64,000 nt of DNA from Delta-02 sp964513565 (GCA_964513565.1 CAZENE010000014.1:13569-77568); one strand, 5' to 3'; positions 41,204-50,427 are shown, numbered from the stretch's first letter. Notes: generated by a model from the sequence alone, not told the origin. A program made the numbers and translations.

Positions 41204-42381
41204 AAACGATCTATCTCGATAATAATGCCACGACAAGAGTAGCGCCTGAAGTGGTGGAGGAAATGCTGCCCTATCTCCGCGAATATTATGGTAACCCGTC
41301 GAGCATGCATACTTTTGGCGGGCAGGTTGCCGGCAAGATCTCCGAAGCACGCCGGAAAATAGGGTCGCTCCTTGGTGCGGACCCCGATGAGATCGTTTTT
41401 ACGAGCTGCGGCACCGAGAGCGACAATACAGCGATAATGTCGGCCCTTGCAAACAACCCCGGGAAGGATCACATCGTTACGACCAGAGTCGAGCATCCCG
41501 CGGTTAAAGTGTTCTGTGAACACCTGGCCAGGAAAGGCTACCGCGTAACATTGCTACCCGTCGATCCGGAGGGGCGCCTCGACATGGCGGAGTATGAGGC
41601 CAGCCTGACTTCCGATACGGCGGTCGTAAGCATCATGTGGGCAAACAATGAAACCGGTGTCATTTTCCCCGTTGAACAGGCTGCCCTTATTGCACGTGAA
41701 AAAGGGATCCCCTTTCACACCGATGCGGTGCAGGCAGTCGGCAAGATACCTGTTAATATGAAGGAAAATGCGATCGATATGCTGTCCCTTTCCGGCCATA
41801 AACTGCATGCGCCCAAAGGTGTCGGTCTGCTCTATGTCCGGAAAGGCACGAAATTTTCGCCATTTTTGATCGGGGGTCACCAGGAAAAAGGACGCCGGGG
41901 AGGGACGGAAAATGTTCCCGGTATCATCGCCCTCGGCAAGGCATGCGAATTGGCGGCCCTCAATATGGAAAAAGAGAACACCCATGTGAAGAAACTGCGC
42001 GACAGGCTCGAGGATGGGCTTCTCAGCGTCATTCCGCAAAGCAAGATCAATGGGAACCGTGAGGCGAGATTGCCAAACACGGTCAATATAAGCTTTGAGT
42101 TCATTGAAGGTGAGAGCATTCTTCTACTAATGGACCAATTCGGCATTTGCGCCTCGTCGGGGTCGGCGTGCACCTCCGGTTCGCTTCAGCCTTCCCATGT
42201 CCTGCGTGCAATGGGCGTCCCCTACACCATGGCACACGGGTCGGTAAGATTCAGCCTCAGCGTTTACAACACCGTCGAGGATGTCGACCTCGTCGTCCGG
42301 GAACTGCCCCCGATAATCGAGAAATTGAGGGTGCTTTCCCCATACTGGGCAACATCCCAGGGGGCGTGCGCAACAGCCTGA
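41200..42381 (+). CDS. nifS: cysteine desulfurase NifS
   Basis: About 393 residues. A PLP enzyme giving persulfide sulfur from cysteine. Motifs: MKTIYLDNNATTRVAPEVVE, TSCGTESDNTAI, TTRVEHPAVK, MWANNETGVIFPV, FHTDAVQAVGKIPV, the PLP Lys in LSLSGHKLHAPKGVG, and the catalytic Cys in SSGSACTSGSLQPSHVL. ATG 41200 overlaps nifU. It feeds NifU and probably MnmA, LarE and ThiS-type sulfur routes. Confidence 0.95.
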   Translation: MKTIYLDNNATTRVAPEVVEEMLPYLREYYGNPSSMHTFGGQVAGKISEARRKIGSLLGADPDEIVFTSCGTESDNTAIMSALANNPGKDHIVTTRVEHPAVKVFCEHLARKGYRVTLLPVDPEGRLDMAEYEASLTSDTAVVSIMWANNETGVIFPVEQAALIAREKGIPFHTDAVQAVGKIPVNMKENAIDMLSLSGHKLHAPKGVGLLYVRKGTKFSPFLIGGHQEKGRRGGTENVPGIIALGKACELAALNMEKENTHVKKLRDRLEDGLLSVIPQSKINGNREARLPNTVNISFEFIEGESILLLMDQFGICASSGSACTSGSLQPSHVLRAMGVPYTMAHGSVRFSLSVYNTVEDVDLVVRELPPIIEKLRVLSPYWATSQGACATA

Positions 42382-42393
42382 AAGGATATCCGC

Positions 42394-43347
42394 ATGGAAG
42401 AAAAATCTCCGAAAAACGAGTGCAGGATAGATATCGCTACGAACCAGGATTATCGGTCCCAAATACATCCCCTTGTCGATAAAATCATTTCACAGTATAA
42501 AAAAGACGGCCGTTTTCATCACATTGGACCGGAGCCGATACCATCACGGCAGGCTATAATCGACATAATATATAAAACGATCCCCATTCTGTTCCCGGGT
42601 TTTTTTTCGTCCCATCGTATTGACGATTTCAATGCGGAATACTACCTGGGCCAGCAGGTGACGGAGCTTTTCGAGGCGCTCACGATACAGGTACAGCATG
42701 CGATACGTCACGACTGCATTCGTTTCAACAAGGTATGTGTTCAGTGTGAAGAGCGCAGCTATGAGATCGGACTCCAATTTATCGAGGCAATACCCGATCT
42801 GCAGAAAAAACTGGCAACGGATGTGCGGGCCGCGTTTGAAGGCGACCCGGCCGCCCGCCATTTTGACGAGATAATATTCAGCTACCCCGGCCTTTTAGCA
42901 ATCGCAGTATACCGGGCGGCAAACTGGCTTTATCTTGCCGACGTTCCTCTTATACCCCGCATTATGACCGAATATGCACATGGCCGTACCGGCATTGACA
43001 TCCACCCCGGCGTCACGATTGGCGACAGTTTCTTCATCGATCACGGCACCGGCGTGGTTATCGGTGAAACAACGAGCATTGGAGACCGCGTTCGCTTGTA
43101 TCAGGGTGTCACCCTCGGGGCGTTGTCTCTCAGCAAGGAGGAATGCCCCCTGCTTCGGGACACGAAACGGCACCCTACCATCGAGGAGGACGTAATAATA
43201 TATGCAAACGCGACCATCCTCGGCGGCAGCACGGTGATAGGCGCCCGGTCCGTGATCGGCGGCAACGTCTGGCTGACAGAATCGGTACCGCCCGATACTT
43301 CGGTATTCCTCAAAAAACCGGAACTCGTCATGAGAAATAAAGGATAG
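42394..43347 (+). CDS. cysE: serine O-acetyltransferase (CysE/EpsC type)
   Basis: A 317-residue acetyltransferase forming O-acetylserine for cysteine synthesis. A helical N-terminal domain (to about 170) precedes a left-handed beta helix of hexapeptide repeats: GRTGIDIHPGVTIGDSFFID, HGTGVVIGETTSIGDRVRLY, QGVTLGALS, then KRHPTIEEDVIIYANATILG. The catalytic His lies in the IHPG and DHGTG regions. It ends the hydE-nifU-nifS operon, so cysteine supply is co-expressed with cysteine desulfuration. Confidence 0.93.
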   Translation: MEEKSPKNECRIDIATNQDYRSQIHPLVDKIISQYKKDGRFHHIGPEPIPSRQAIIDIIYKTIPILFPGFFSSHRIDDFNAEYYLGQQVTELFEALTIQVQHAIRHDCIRFNKVCVQCEERSYEIGLQFIEAIPDLQKKLATDVRAAFEGDPAARHFDEIIFSYPGLLAIAVYRAANWLYLADVPLIPRIMTEYAHGRTGIDIHPGVTIGDSFFIDHGTGVVIGETTSIGDRVRLYQGVTLGALSLSKEECPLLRDTKRHPTIEEDVIIYANATILGGSTVIGARSVIGGNVWLTESVPPDTSVFLKKPELVMRNKG

Positions 43348-43398
43348 TGTTGTCATTGTCCGGTCATCATGCCGCACGTACTAAAAAAACGGCGTTGT

Positions 43399-44445
43399 TT
43401 ATTCCTGAAGGTCAGAATTGATCTTATTTGCAGCCGGCAGCATTGTCCTGAAGGTGGAACCACATTCCGCGTTATTAAAATGGATTATATCGCCCCCGTG
43501 CGCCCTTACTATCTTGCGGGAGATTGGAAGGCCGAGCCCGGTTCCATGCTTTTTACTCGTAAAAAACAGGTTAAAGATCTTTTCCCGTACATCTTCAGGA
43601 ATGCCGGGACCGGTATCCACAATATCGAAGAATAATAGTTTCCCCTTTTCACAGATATTTATCTGTATCAATGCGCCATCTGCCGATGCGTCCACAGCAT
43701 TGCTCAATAGATTGATGAACACCTGCTCCATACGTTCGGGGTCGAGGTATATTCCGGGCATTCCCGGGTCCGCGTTAATTTCGACGACCACTTTCGCATG
43801 CCGGTTTGCCGGCCCGCGGACAATGTCTGCACATTTCTCGACGAGCTTGACGGGATCTTCCTTTGTCCGGTGAAGAACCGGAGACCGGGAAATATCCAGC
43901 ATTTCCCTAGAAAGCGTCTCGAGTCTGCGGCACTCGTCAAGGACGATCTCCAATTTTTCTACACACAATTCATCTATCAGCCTCTTCTTGACCTGCATCG
44001 TGAAACCGGCGATAGCGATGAGCGGGGTCCGCATCTCGTGGGCGACCGCTATCACTGTTCTTCCCACGGCGGCGAGGCGTTCGGATTCTTTTAGCGCCTT
44101 CTCCTGCGCGGCCTTTCGGTCAGTGAGGACACCGAGAATGATCGAAGCGATGTCCATGACCAAGATCCCGAGGATACGGTCAAAGCCCGCAGGGTCGAGC
44201 GGTTGATGCCTCATGGCCAGAAAAGGAACGTAGAGTGCATTCACCCCAATTATCGCCGCGACCGATCCGCGCAATCCCGACCATAGCCCGGCAAGAACGA
44301 GGGGCAGGACGTAAAGTTCTCCGTAGAAGCTGTGATAATAGACCTTTCTCAGTCCAGTCAGGTAATGCAGCAGACTTATCCCGATGATCAAACCCGATAC
44401 AAAAACAAAACGCCTATTTTTCAGGTAGGGATACAATCTCGGCAT
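43399..44445 (-). CDS. membrane sensor histidine kinase
   Basis: About 348 residues. The N-terminal third has four or five hydrophobic helices (FVFVSGLIIGISLLHYL, LYVLPLVLAGLWSG, SVAAIIGVNALYVPFLA, ILGILVMDIASIILGVL). Then the phosphoacceptor box VAHEMRTPLIAIAGF and the ATPase N box FINLLSNAVDASADG, G1 DTGPGIPEDVREKIF and G2 KKHGTGLGLPISRKIV. ATG 44445 has ggagtg upstream. No response regulator is adjacent. The signal is unknown. Confidence 0.9.
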   Translation of the reverse strand: MPRLYPYLKNRRFVFVSGLIIGISLLHYLTGLRKVYYHSFYGELYVLPLVLAGLWSGLRGSVAAIIGVNALYVPFLAMRHQPLDPAGFDRILGILVMDIASIILGVLTDRKAAQEKALKESERLAAVGRTVIAVAHEMRTPLIAIAGFTMQVKKRLIDELCVEKLEIVLDECRRLETLSREMLDISRSPVLHRTKEDPVKLVEKCADIVRGPANRHAKVVVEINADPGMPGIYLDPERMEQVFINLLSNAVDASADGALIQINICEKGKLLFFDIVDTGPGIPEDVREKIFNLFFTSKKHGTGLGLPISRKIVRAHGGDIIHFNNAECGSTFRTMLPAANKINSDLQE

Positions 44446-44813
44446 GGTCACTCCGTTGCGAAAGATGTCCAAGGCATTTCAGGGAAGAATAAATAGCAGG
44501 TATTTAAAGCGAAGCTAACATCCATTTCCTTGCAGCCATCATCGTTAAAGAGTATAGTATCCAGGAAAAATCGTGTCAAGAAATCCATTTTTAGCTATTG
44601 CTTTTAATATATTACATCTAACACGATACAAGCCGTCCGCCGGAGAAAAGCCCATCCGCCATTTATCTTCACGCCGGACCTCGGGGCCGTTCTCATATCG
44701 GTCAGCACCATCTGCGGCTGTCGATGCGCGATCTAAAAGTGACGATCGGCCCGGTATTCTTTACAAATAACTTGCCCGTATTAGATTTTACCAAGACAGT
44801 ATAGGAGGCGATC
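44446..44813. other. intergenic stretch, about 370 bp
   Basis: It lies between the divergent histidine kinase and secreted-protein genes and should hold both promoters. I can point to no convincing consensus promoter, RNA or small gene. A good RBS (aggagg, 44801-44806) at its right edge serves the next gene. Confidence 0.5.
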
Positions 44814-45296
44814 ATGAAACTTTTTTGCGGCATTGTATTATCCATGATTTTTACGGTTATGCCTTATATGGGGCAAGCCCAAGTAAACAGTGATAAAATG
44901 ATGGAATCGCAGGGCATGCCCGGCTCCGGCGCCAATGAATGCTTCAAGCATTCAATGGAGCAGGCCTTGGATTTGCAACAGTTAAATATAAGGAATCCCT
45001 CACGGCAATCAGCCGAATCCGACAAGGAAATGATGGACCAGCTGGAACAGGCCCGCCTGTGCCTTCAGGAGGCCGGGGCGCCGGGGAGCGGCGGCAAGTC
45101 CGCGCGGGAAAAACAGATGCAATGCGCGGATGATTGGCTGGACAGGTCCATAGCCCGGCACAGGAACCATATGGACAACCCGTCAACAAAGACCGAGGCC
45201 TCACAGAAACAGCTGCTGAGGGATATGCGCAGGTCGTATAATTGCACGGGACCGGCAAGAGCCATCATCGATGGGACCGGGGAACTTGACAGGTAA
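44814..45296 (+). CDS. secreted hypothetical protein
   Basis: A 160-residue protein with a signal peptide (MKLFCGIVLSMIFTVMPYMG, cleavage near AQA). The mature part is hydrophilic and helical with four Cys (NECFKHSM, ARLCLQEAG, MQCADDWLD, SYNCTGPA), which could form two disulfides. It has a Gly/Ser-rich linker (APGSGGKS). I know no family. RBS aggagg precedes the ATG. It is probably monocistronic and periplasmic. Confidence 0.75.
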   Translation: MKLFCGIVLSMIFTVMPYMGQAQVNSDKMMESQGMPGSGANECFKHSMEQALDLQQLNIRNPSRQSAESDKEMMDQLEQARLCLQEAGAPGSGGKSAREKQMQCADDWLDRSIARHRNHMDNPSTKTEASQKQLLRDMRRSYNCTGPARAIIDGTGELDR

Positions 45297-45440
45297 AATG
45301 GCGTCCGTTCCGGGTGCATGGTTCACAAAGGTGGTCTATCGCCAGTCCCTGCCGCGCCTCATGCATTTTTTCGTTTTCAAAGATGAGCTCGACAAGGCTC
45401 GCTCGATCGCCCGGACTTGCATCTTGATGAGGCCGCGCTG

Positions 45441-46547
45441 TTATTTTTGATTTTCGATCAACGGACGAACGATAGTACCGCCGCCGAGCACAAAATCACC
45501 GACATAGAAGACAACGTATTGACCCGGGGTTATCGACTCCTGGGGCGCGTCGAAATAGACTGCCGCTGAATTGCCGGTACCGGGAATGACCGTGCATGGC
45601 GCAGGATGGGCCGCATAACGGATCTTAGCCCGCAGGGCCCCGTGCGGTCTGTCATAAAAGGGTATGATCCAGTTAATGTCTTCAGCGATCAGACCGTCCT
45701 CCATCAAGTCCGCTTTTGGACCCGCCACGACCTCGTTTTTTACGGGATCGATCCGGAGCACGTAATATGGTTCCTTCATCCCGGCCAGCTTGAGACCCCT
45801 GCGCTGCCCCACTGTATAAAAAGCTATACCCTCGTGCCTCCCAATGATGGCCCCGTCTTTTCCGACTATATTCCCGCGACGGGGCTTTTCCTTCAAAAAA
45901 CCTGCGTAATCTTCGAATTCAAGGAAATCCTGGCTTTCCCTTTTTGCGGTACATTCCGCAAATCCGTCTTTCAGCGCCAGTCTTTTAATATCTTCCTTGC
46001 TGAATTCCCCGAGAGGGAAAGTAACCCATGAGAGCTGCTCCTGCGAAAGCCGGTGCAGAAAATACGACTGGTCCTTGGACTCATCGATCCCCCGCAGGAG
46101 AATATATCGACCCGACGCGGGATCTTGGCCCAATCGGGCATAATGTCCGGTGGCGAAAAGATCGAAAGGTATGCCGCTTAATCGCGCCTTCTCAATAAGT
46201 GCGCCAAACTTTATCTTTACATTGCACATGACACAGGGATTGGGCGTTCTTCCGGATGCGTACTCGGTGCTGAAATAATCCAGGACAGATGCATGAAATT
46301 CCTCGCATACATCGATCACGAAATGGTCAATACCCAGCCTTGCAGCCGCTTTTTTTGCATCCCGGACACATAATGCCCCCCCGGGGCCATAACAGGCGCT
46401 TCGTACCGAACGGCCGGCCATCCACCCATTCCATATTTTCATCGTGATGCCGGTGACATGATAGCCTTTCTTCTTGAGGAGGTAGGCTGTTATCGTTGAA
46501 TCTACGCCGCCGCTCATTCCCACGGCGATCCGTTTTCCTGATATCAT
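45441..46547 (-). CDS. mnmA: tRNA 2-thiouridylase MnmA-type, variant active site
   Basis: A 368-residue PP-loop enzyme that thiolates U34 of tRNAs. The PP-loop is VGMSGGVDSTITAYLL. A CX2C pair is in RTPNPCVMCNVKIKFGAL, and FATGHYARLG, DQSYFLHRLSQEQL and FYTVGQRRGLKLAG are family segments. The second catalytic Cys, usually in a (S/T)xxICF context, is missing: here ESQDFLEFEDY. A Cys ten residues earlier (FAECTAKRES) or the CX2C pair may take over. This variant occurs in some anaerobes. It is last in cysK-larE-mnmA, 1 bp after larE. Confidence 0.85.
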   Translation of the reverse strand: MISGKRIAVGMSGGVDSTITAYLLKKKGYHVTGITMKIWNGWMAGRSVRSACYGPGGALCVRDAKKAAARLGIDHFVIDVCEEFHASVLDYFSTEYASGRTPNPCVMCNVKIKFGALIEKARLSGIPFDLFATGHYARLGQDPASGRYILLRGIDESKDQSYFLHRLSQEQLSWVTFPLGEFSKEDIKRLALKDGFAECTAKRESQDFLEFEDYAGFLKEKPRRGNIVGKDGAIIGRHEGIAFYTVGQRRGLKLAGMKEPYYVLRIDPVKNEVVAGPKADLMEDGLIAEDINWIIPFYDRPHGALRAKIRYAAHPAPCTVIPGTGNSAAVYFDAPQESITPGQYVVFYVGDFVLGGGTIVRPLIENQK

Positions 46548-46548
46548 A

Positions 46549-47352
46549 TTATCCTTCGGGTTCCCAATTGTTCATGCTGCCCGTCCTATAACCCTTAAGA
46601 TCGAGGGATACATAGGCGAACCCTAGCAACATCAATCTCTGCGCTATTTCATTCCTGTATTCAAGCACGACCGGCAGGTCTTTTTCCTCGACTTCGATAC
46701 GCGCCGTATTTCCGTGATGCCGTACGCGAACCTGAGATACCCCGAGGGCCCTGATAAATGCCTCGGAATGTTCTATCCTCCTGAGGCGCTCCACGGTTAT
46801 CTCCGTTCCATAAGGTATCCTGGACGCAAGGCAGGCCTGAGAGGGTTTATCGCAAGTTGGAAGACCAAGTTCTTCCGATATGGTCCTGATATCATTCTTC
46901 GACAACCCTGCATCGATGAACGGGCTAATTACCCCGGCTTCGATGCAGGCCTGCCTTCCGGGCCTGTAATCCCCAAGGTCATCGATGTTGGAGCCATCAA
47001 GAATATGCCTGAAGCCTTCATTCGTGACAATTTCCCGCATAGTGCGGAAAAGTCCGGCTTTGCACTGGTAACAGCGGTCCGGGTTGTTTGCCGTGAAAAC
47101 TTCGTTATTCATGCCGTCTCCCTCGATCAAAAGCAGACGGGCCCCTATCGACGCTGCAAGTTCCTGTGCTTCGGTGGCTTCAGCCTCGGGGTAAAGAGGC
47201 CAAACTGCGGTGACCGCAAGGACATTCTCGCTCCCGAGCGCGTCGATGCCGGCCTTGAGAAGAAGCGTGCTGTCTGCCCCTCCGGAAAACGCAACGGCGG
47301 CTTTCCCCAAGGACCTGATAATCCCTTTTAATTTCTCGTATCGGGTGTTCAT
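46549..47352 (-). CDS. larE: ATP-dependent sacrificial sulfur transferase LarE
   Basis: About 267 residues of the LarE/PP-loop family, which adds sulfur to the nickel-pincer cofactor precursor of lactate racemase. PP-loop AVAFSGGADSTLLLKAG; later NPDRCYQCKAGLFRTM, LDGSNIDDLGDYRPGRQA, LPTCDKPSQACLASRIPYG. Three or more Cys suggest the Fe-S type of LarE rather than the sacrificial single-Cys type. I prefer ATG 47352; a start at 47430 would add 26 residues. larB and larC are not in the window. Confidence 0.88.
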   Translation of the reverse strand: MNTRYEKLKGIIRSLGKAAVAFSGGADSTLLLKAGIDALGSENVLAVTAVWPLYPEAEATEAQELAASIGARLLLIEGDGMNNEVFTANNPDRCYQCKAGLFRTMREIVTNEGFRHILDGSNIDDLGDYRPGRQACIEAGVISPFIDAGLSKNDIRTISEELGLPTCDKPSQACLASRIPYGTEITVERLRRIEHSEAFIRALGVSQVRVRHHGNTARIEVEEKDLPVVLEYRNEIAQRLMLLGFAYVSLDLKGYRTGSMNNWEPEG

Positions 47353-47499
47353 CCTCAATTCACATGCCGCAGCATCTATCTCCGAGCGATCGGTCTCACG
47401 GGGAACATACCATGATTCGATCTTCCGCACACCTTGTTTGTCGGTCCTCTGCCTAAAAAATGAGACCGAGGTTTTGGTCTTTTACTCCTTACTCTGGCC

Positions 47500-48495
47500 T
47501 CAGATGGGAGTATCGGACGCACCGGCAGAATCAAGGCCGCCAAGGATCCCTTCAAAAAGCACCGTAGAAAGATAGCGTTCGCCGGCATCAGGCAAAATGA
47601 CCACGATCCGCTTCCCGGCATTCTCAGGCTCATTGGCGAGCTTCACAGCGATATGCGCCGCTGCCCCGCAGGATATGCCGCTCAAGATCCCTTCCTCCCG
47701 CGAAAGACGCAGGGCCATTTCTATCGCCTCTTCGTTGCTGACGGTTTCGATGCGGTCGACAAGGGACAGGTCGAGGACCTTCGGCACAAAACCGGCCCCG
47801 ATACCCTGGATCTTGTGCGGGCCGGGCTTGAGTTCCTCACCTTTCCTCGTCTGAGAGAGAACGGGTGAATGGACCGGTTCGACGGCTACTGACACTATCT
47901 TTTTTGCTTTTATCAGTTTGAAATAGCGGCTTACCCCAGTAATGGTCCCTCCCGTTCCCACTCCAGAAACAAAGACGTCCATGCTCCCGTCCGTGTCATT
48001 CCACAATTCGACCGCTGTCGTCGCTTCATGGATAGCCGGGTTTGCAGGGTTTTCGAATTGCTGGGGAAGAAAATACCGGTCGGGGTCGTTCTTTGCTATC
48101 TCTTCGGCTTTTGCAACAGCGCCTTTCATTCCTTTAGCGCCTTCGGTCAGGATGATTTTCGCGCCCAGGGCTTTCAACACCTTGCGACGCTCGATCGACA
48201 TCGTTTCCGGCATAGTCAGGGTCACCCTGTAGCCCCTGGCCGCGCCGACAAAAGCAAGTGCTATGCCGGTATTTCCCGAAGTAGGCTCGATAATCTCCAT
48301 GTCCGGTTTCAAACGCCCGGATCTCTCCGCGTCCCAGACCATGGCAGCCCCTATCCTGCATTTGACCGAATAGGCGGGGTTGCGCCCTTCCACCTTCGCG
48401 AGGACAATGGCCTGGGAATTGCCGGCGACCTTGTTGAGTTTGACAAGCGGCGTCCTCCCTATCGAAAACGAATTGTCCTCAAATATATTCCCCAT
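47500..48495 (-). CDS. cysK: cysteine synthase A
   Basis: A 331-residue PLP enzyme making cysteine from O-acetylserine and sulfide. Motifs: IGRTPLVKLNKVAG near the start, the region YSVKCRIGAAMVWDAE with the PLP Lys, EPTSGNTGIALAFVGA, VSGVGTGGTITGVSRYF and GILSGISCGAAAHIAV. It completes the pathway with CysE (42394). A short gap leads to larE and mnmA. A dyad upstream may be a control site. Confidence 0.95.
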   Translation of the reverse strand: MGNIFEDNSFSIGRTPLVKLNKVAGNSQAIVLAKVEGRNPAYSVKCRIGAAMVWDAERSGRLKPDMEIIEPTSGNTGIALAFVGAARGYRVTLTMPETMSIERRKVLKALGAKIILTEGAKGMKGAVAKAEEIAKNDPDRYFLPQQFENPANPAIHEATTAVELWNDTDGSMDVFVSGVGTGGTITGVSRYFKLIKAKKIVSVAVEPVHSPVLSQTRKGEELKPGPHKIQGIGAGFVPKVLDLSLVDRIETVSNEEAIEMALRLSREEGILSGISCGAAAHIAVKLANEPENAGKRIVVILPDAGERYLSTVLFEGILGGLDSAGASDTPI

Positions 48496-48531
48496 AATTA
48501 ACCTCCTTAGGCCTTCGCCCGCGCGGCATTA

Positions 48532-48555
48532 ATTCCTACCTAAAAGATAGGATTA
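48532..48555. promoter_or_regulatory. imperfect dyad upstream of cysK
   Basis: tccta (48533-48537) and tagga (48548-48552) form an inverted pair around cctaaaagat, about 40 bp upstream of the cysK start. It might be a regulator site for cysteine control. There is no match to the dyad at 39157-39174, so the regulator is unknown. Confidence 0.3.
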
Positions 48556-48761
48556 GTATAAAAAAAGACTCATTCCAATGTCAATAACAATATATACATC
48601 AGGAAAGGTGACGGGCAATCGACTATGGATGACTGGAATTATTATCCCACGGCCTGTTGCTTTCGCCTGTCGTCCAACTTTTCTCACAGCCCGTTGCCTG
48701 TCCCGTAACGTCCCCATTATTCATTTGACCCGACCGCTTATAAGTGATACTTTTTTTTACC

Positions 48762-48775
48762 GGTTAAAATTAACC
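48762..48775. promoter_or_regulatory. palindrome upstream of the DUF3617 gene
   Basis: ggttaa-aa-ttaacc lies 23 bp before the start of the DUF3617 gene, just downstream of a plausible promoter (TTGACC at 48725, 17-bp spacer, tacttt). It could be an operator. The evidence is only symmetry and position. Confidence 0.3.
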
Positions 48776-48798
48776 AAAGAACATGCGAGGAGGACATT

Positions 48799-49236
48799 AT
48801 GAAGGTGACTGTTTTCACAGCAATGGCTATCATTCTGGCGTTGGTATGGTGTGGTGGCGTTGGGGCCGCGGACCCCAACATTAAAGACGGTCTCTGGGAG
48901 ATCACGACAAAAACGGAAATGAAAGGCATGCCCGGGAATATTCCGCCAACAAAAATGAAGCAGTGCCTCACGAAGAAAGACAGCATACCCCAGCAGGGCA
49001 ATACCAAGAACAATAACTGCAAAATGATCGACAACAGGGTATACGGAAATACCGTATCATGGACAATGCTCTGTACAGAAAAAGACGGGACCATGGAAAG
49101 CAAGGGACAGATGAAATACAAGGGCGACACGTTCGACGGAACGACAGTAACGACGATCAAGGACAAAGCCGGACAAACCCAGCAGATCACGAGCAGGATG
49201 ACCGGAAAACGCCTGGGGCCCTGCGATAAGAAATAA
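48799..49236 (+). CDS. secreted DUF3617-family protein
   Basis: A 145-residue periplasmic protein. Signal peptide MKVTVFTAMAIILALVWCGG, then GLWEITTKTEMKGMPGNIPP, KMKQCLTKKD, NNNCKMID and RLGPCDKK. This pattern (GxWEITxxxEMxGMP, paired Cys) is DUF3617. Function is unknown; members are widespread in Proteobacteria. RBS gaggagg precedes the ATG. ilvE follows after 20 bp and may be co-transcribed. Confidence 0.85.
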   Translation: MKVTVFTAMAIILALVWCGGVGAADPNIKDGLWEITTKTEMKGMPGNIPPTKMKQCLTKKDSIPQQGNTKNNNCKMIDNRVYGNTVSWTMLCTEKDGTMESKGQMKYKGDTFDGTTVTTIKDKAGQTQQITSRMTGKRLGPCDKK

Positions 49237-49256
49237 TATGTGAAACGAGGATCATT

Positions 49257-50318
49257 TTGAAGATCAAGACGAGACTGAGCAAAAAAACAAGAATAAATGA
49301 GGTTGACTTCAATAACCTGGAGTTCGGGGTCGATTTTTCCGACCATATGTATTATGTCGATTATGGGGACGGCGGCTGGAAAGAACCCCGTATAGAACCC
49401 TACGGGCCCATGAAGATATACCCTGCCCTGTCGACGTTGCATTACGGACAGGCCGTCTTCGAGGGTCTCAAGGCATTTCTTGGCATCGATGGGAAAATAC
49501 GGCTCTTCCGTGTGGACAAAAACCATGAGCGCTACAATATGTCGTGCGAACGTATGTGTATCCCTGCCATATCCTGGGAATTATTCTTCGGGGGCATGAA
49601 AAGGCTCATCGAGATTGATAAGGAATGGATACCTAAAAAACGCGGATGCTCCCTTTACATCAGGCCCTTTATTTTCGCAACGGACAATTTTCTCGGCGTT
49701 AGAGTTTCATATACGTACCGGTTTATGATAATTACCTCACCGGTCGGCGCATATTATAAAGAAGGACTTAACCCGGTAAAGCTTATCACGTCGGGTGAGT
49801 TTGTCCGTGCGGTCAAAGGCGGCCTCGGCGCCGTAAAGACGCCCGCCAATTATGCAGCGTCCCTCTACCCGGGGGAAGTTGCCAAGAAAAAAGGGTTTAC
49901 GCAGGTGCTCTGGCTTGATGGGATCGAGAACCGCTGTATCGAAGAGGTCGGGACGATGAACATCATGTTCGTCATCGACGGGACAATCGTTACCCCGCCG
50001 CTTGAAGGGTCCATTCTGCCGGGTGTGACCCGAAACTCGGTCATATCACTCGCCAAGCACTGGGGGATCCCCGTAGAGGAACGGAAGATAACGATCGAAG
50101 AGGTGATGTCCGAGGCAAAAAGCGGTCGCCTCCACGAGGTGTTCGGTACGGGCACGGCCGCCGTCATATCCCCGGTCGGTTGGATACAGCATAATGACGA
50201 TATGGTCACCATACACAATGGAGAAATAGGGCCGATTTCTCAAAAATTATACGATGAGATCACCGGCATGCAGTATGGTGAAAAAACCGATCCATTCGGT
50301 TGGTGCATAACGCTATAA
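49257..50318 (+). CDS. ilvE: branched-chain amino acid aminotransferase
   Basis: A 353-residue fold-IV PLP aminotransferase, long (eukaryote-like) type: GPMKIYPALSTLHYGQAVFE, GLKAFLGIDGKIRLFR, GGLGAVKTPANYAASLYPGE with the PLP Lys region, EVGTMNIMFVIDGTIVTPPL, GSILPGVTRNSVISLA and FGTGTAAVISPVG. It acts in Leu/Ile/Val synthesis or degradation. The start is TTG 49257 after gaggatc. A terminator follows. Confidence 0.93.
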   Translation: MKIKTRLSKKTRINEVDFNNLEFGVDFSDHMYYVDYGDGGWKEPRIEPYGPMKIYPALSTLHYGQAVFEGLKAFLGIDGKIRLFRVDKNHERYNMSCERMCIPAISWELFFGGMKRLIEIDKEWIPKKRGCSLYIRPFIFATDNFLGVRVSYTYRFMIITSPVGAYYKEGLNPVKLITSGEFVRAVKGGLGAVKTPANYAASLYPGEVAKKKGFTQVLWLDGIENRCIEEVGTMNIMFVIDGTIVTPPLEGSILPGVTRNSVISLAKHWGIPVEERKITIEEVMSEAKSGRLHEVFGTGTAAVISPVGWIQHNDDMVTIHNGEIGPISQKLYDEITGMQYGEKTDPFGWCITL

Positions 50319-50333
50319 AGGGCAATAGGCGAT

Positions 50334-50378
50334 AAAAATATCCTCCCGATGAATTTTCAGGAGGGTGTTTTTTTATTT
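50334..50378 (+). terminator. rho-independent terminator after ilvE
   Basis: cctcc (50342-50346) pairs with ggagg (50360-50364); flanking A-rich and T-rich arms extend the stem. It is followed by gtgttttttta and more T. It lies 16 bp after the ilvE stop. Confidence 0.75.
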
Positions 50379-50427
50379 TTTATTGGTATTTCTTTTCGAT
50401 CTCGGCCGGTTTGACGCCGAAAAATCG

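Noticed and set aside
45297..45440. Minus-strand segment reading LVELIFENEKMHEARQGL
   Set aside because: It looks helical and protein-like but has no start codon or RBS in frame and lies just after mnmA; too weak to call.
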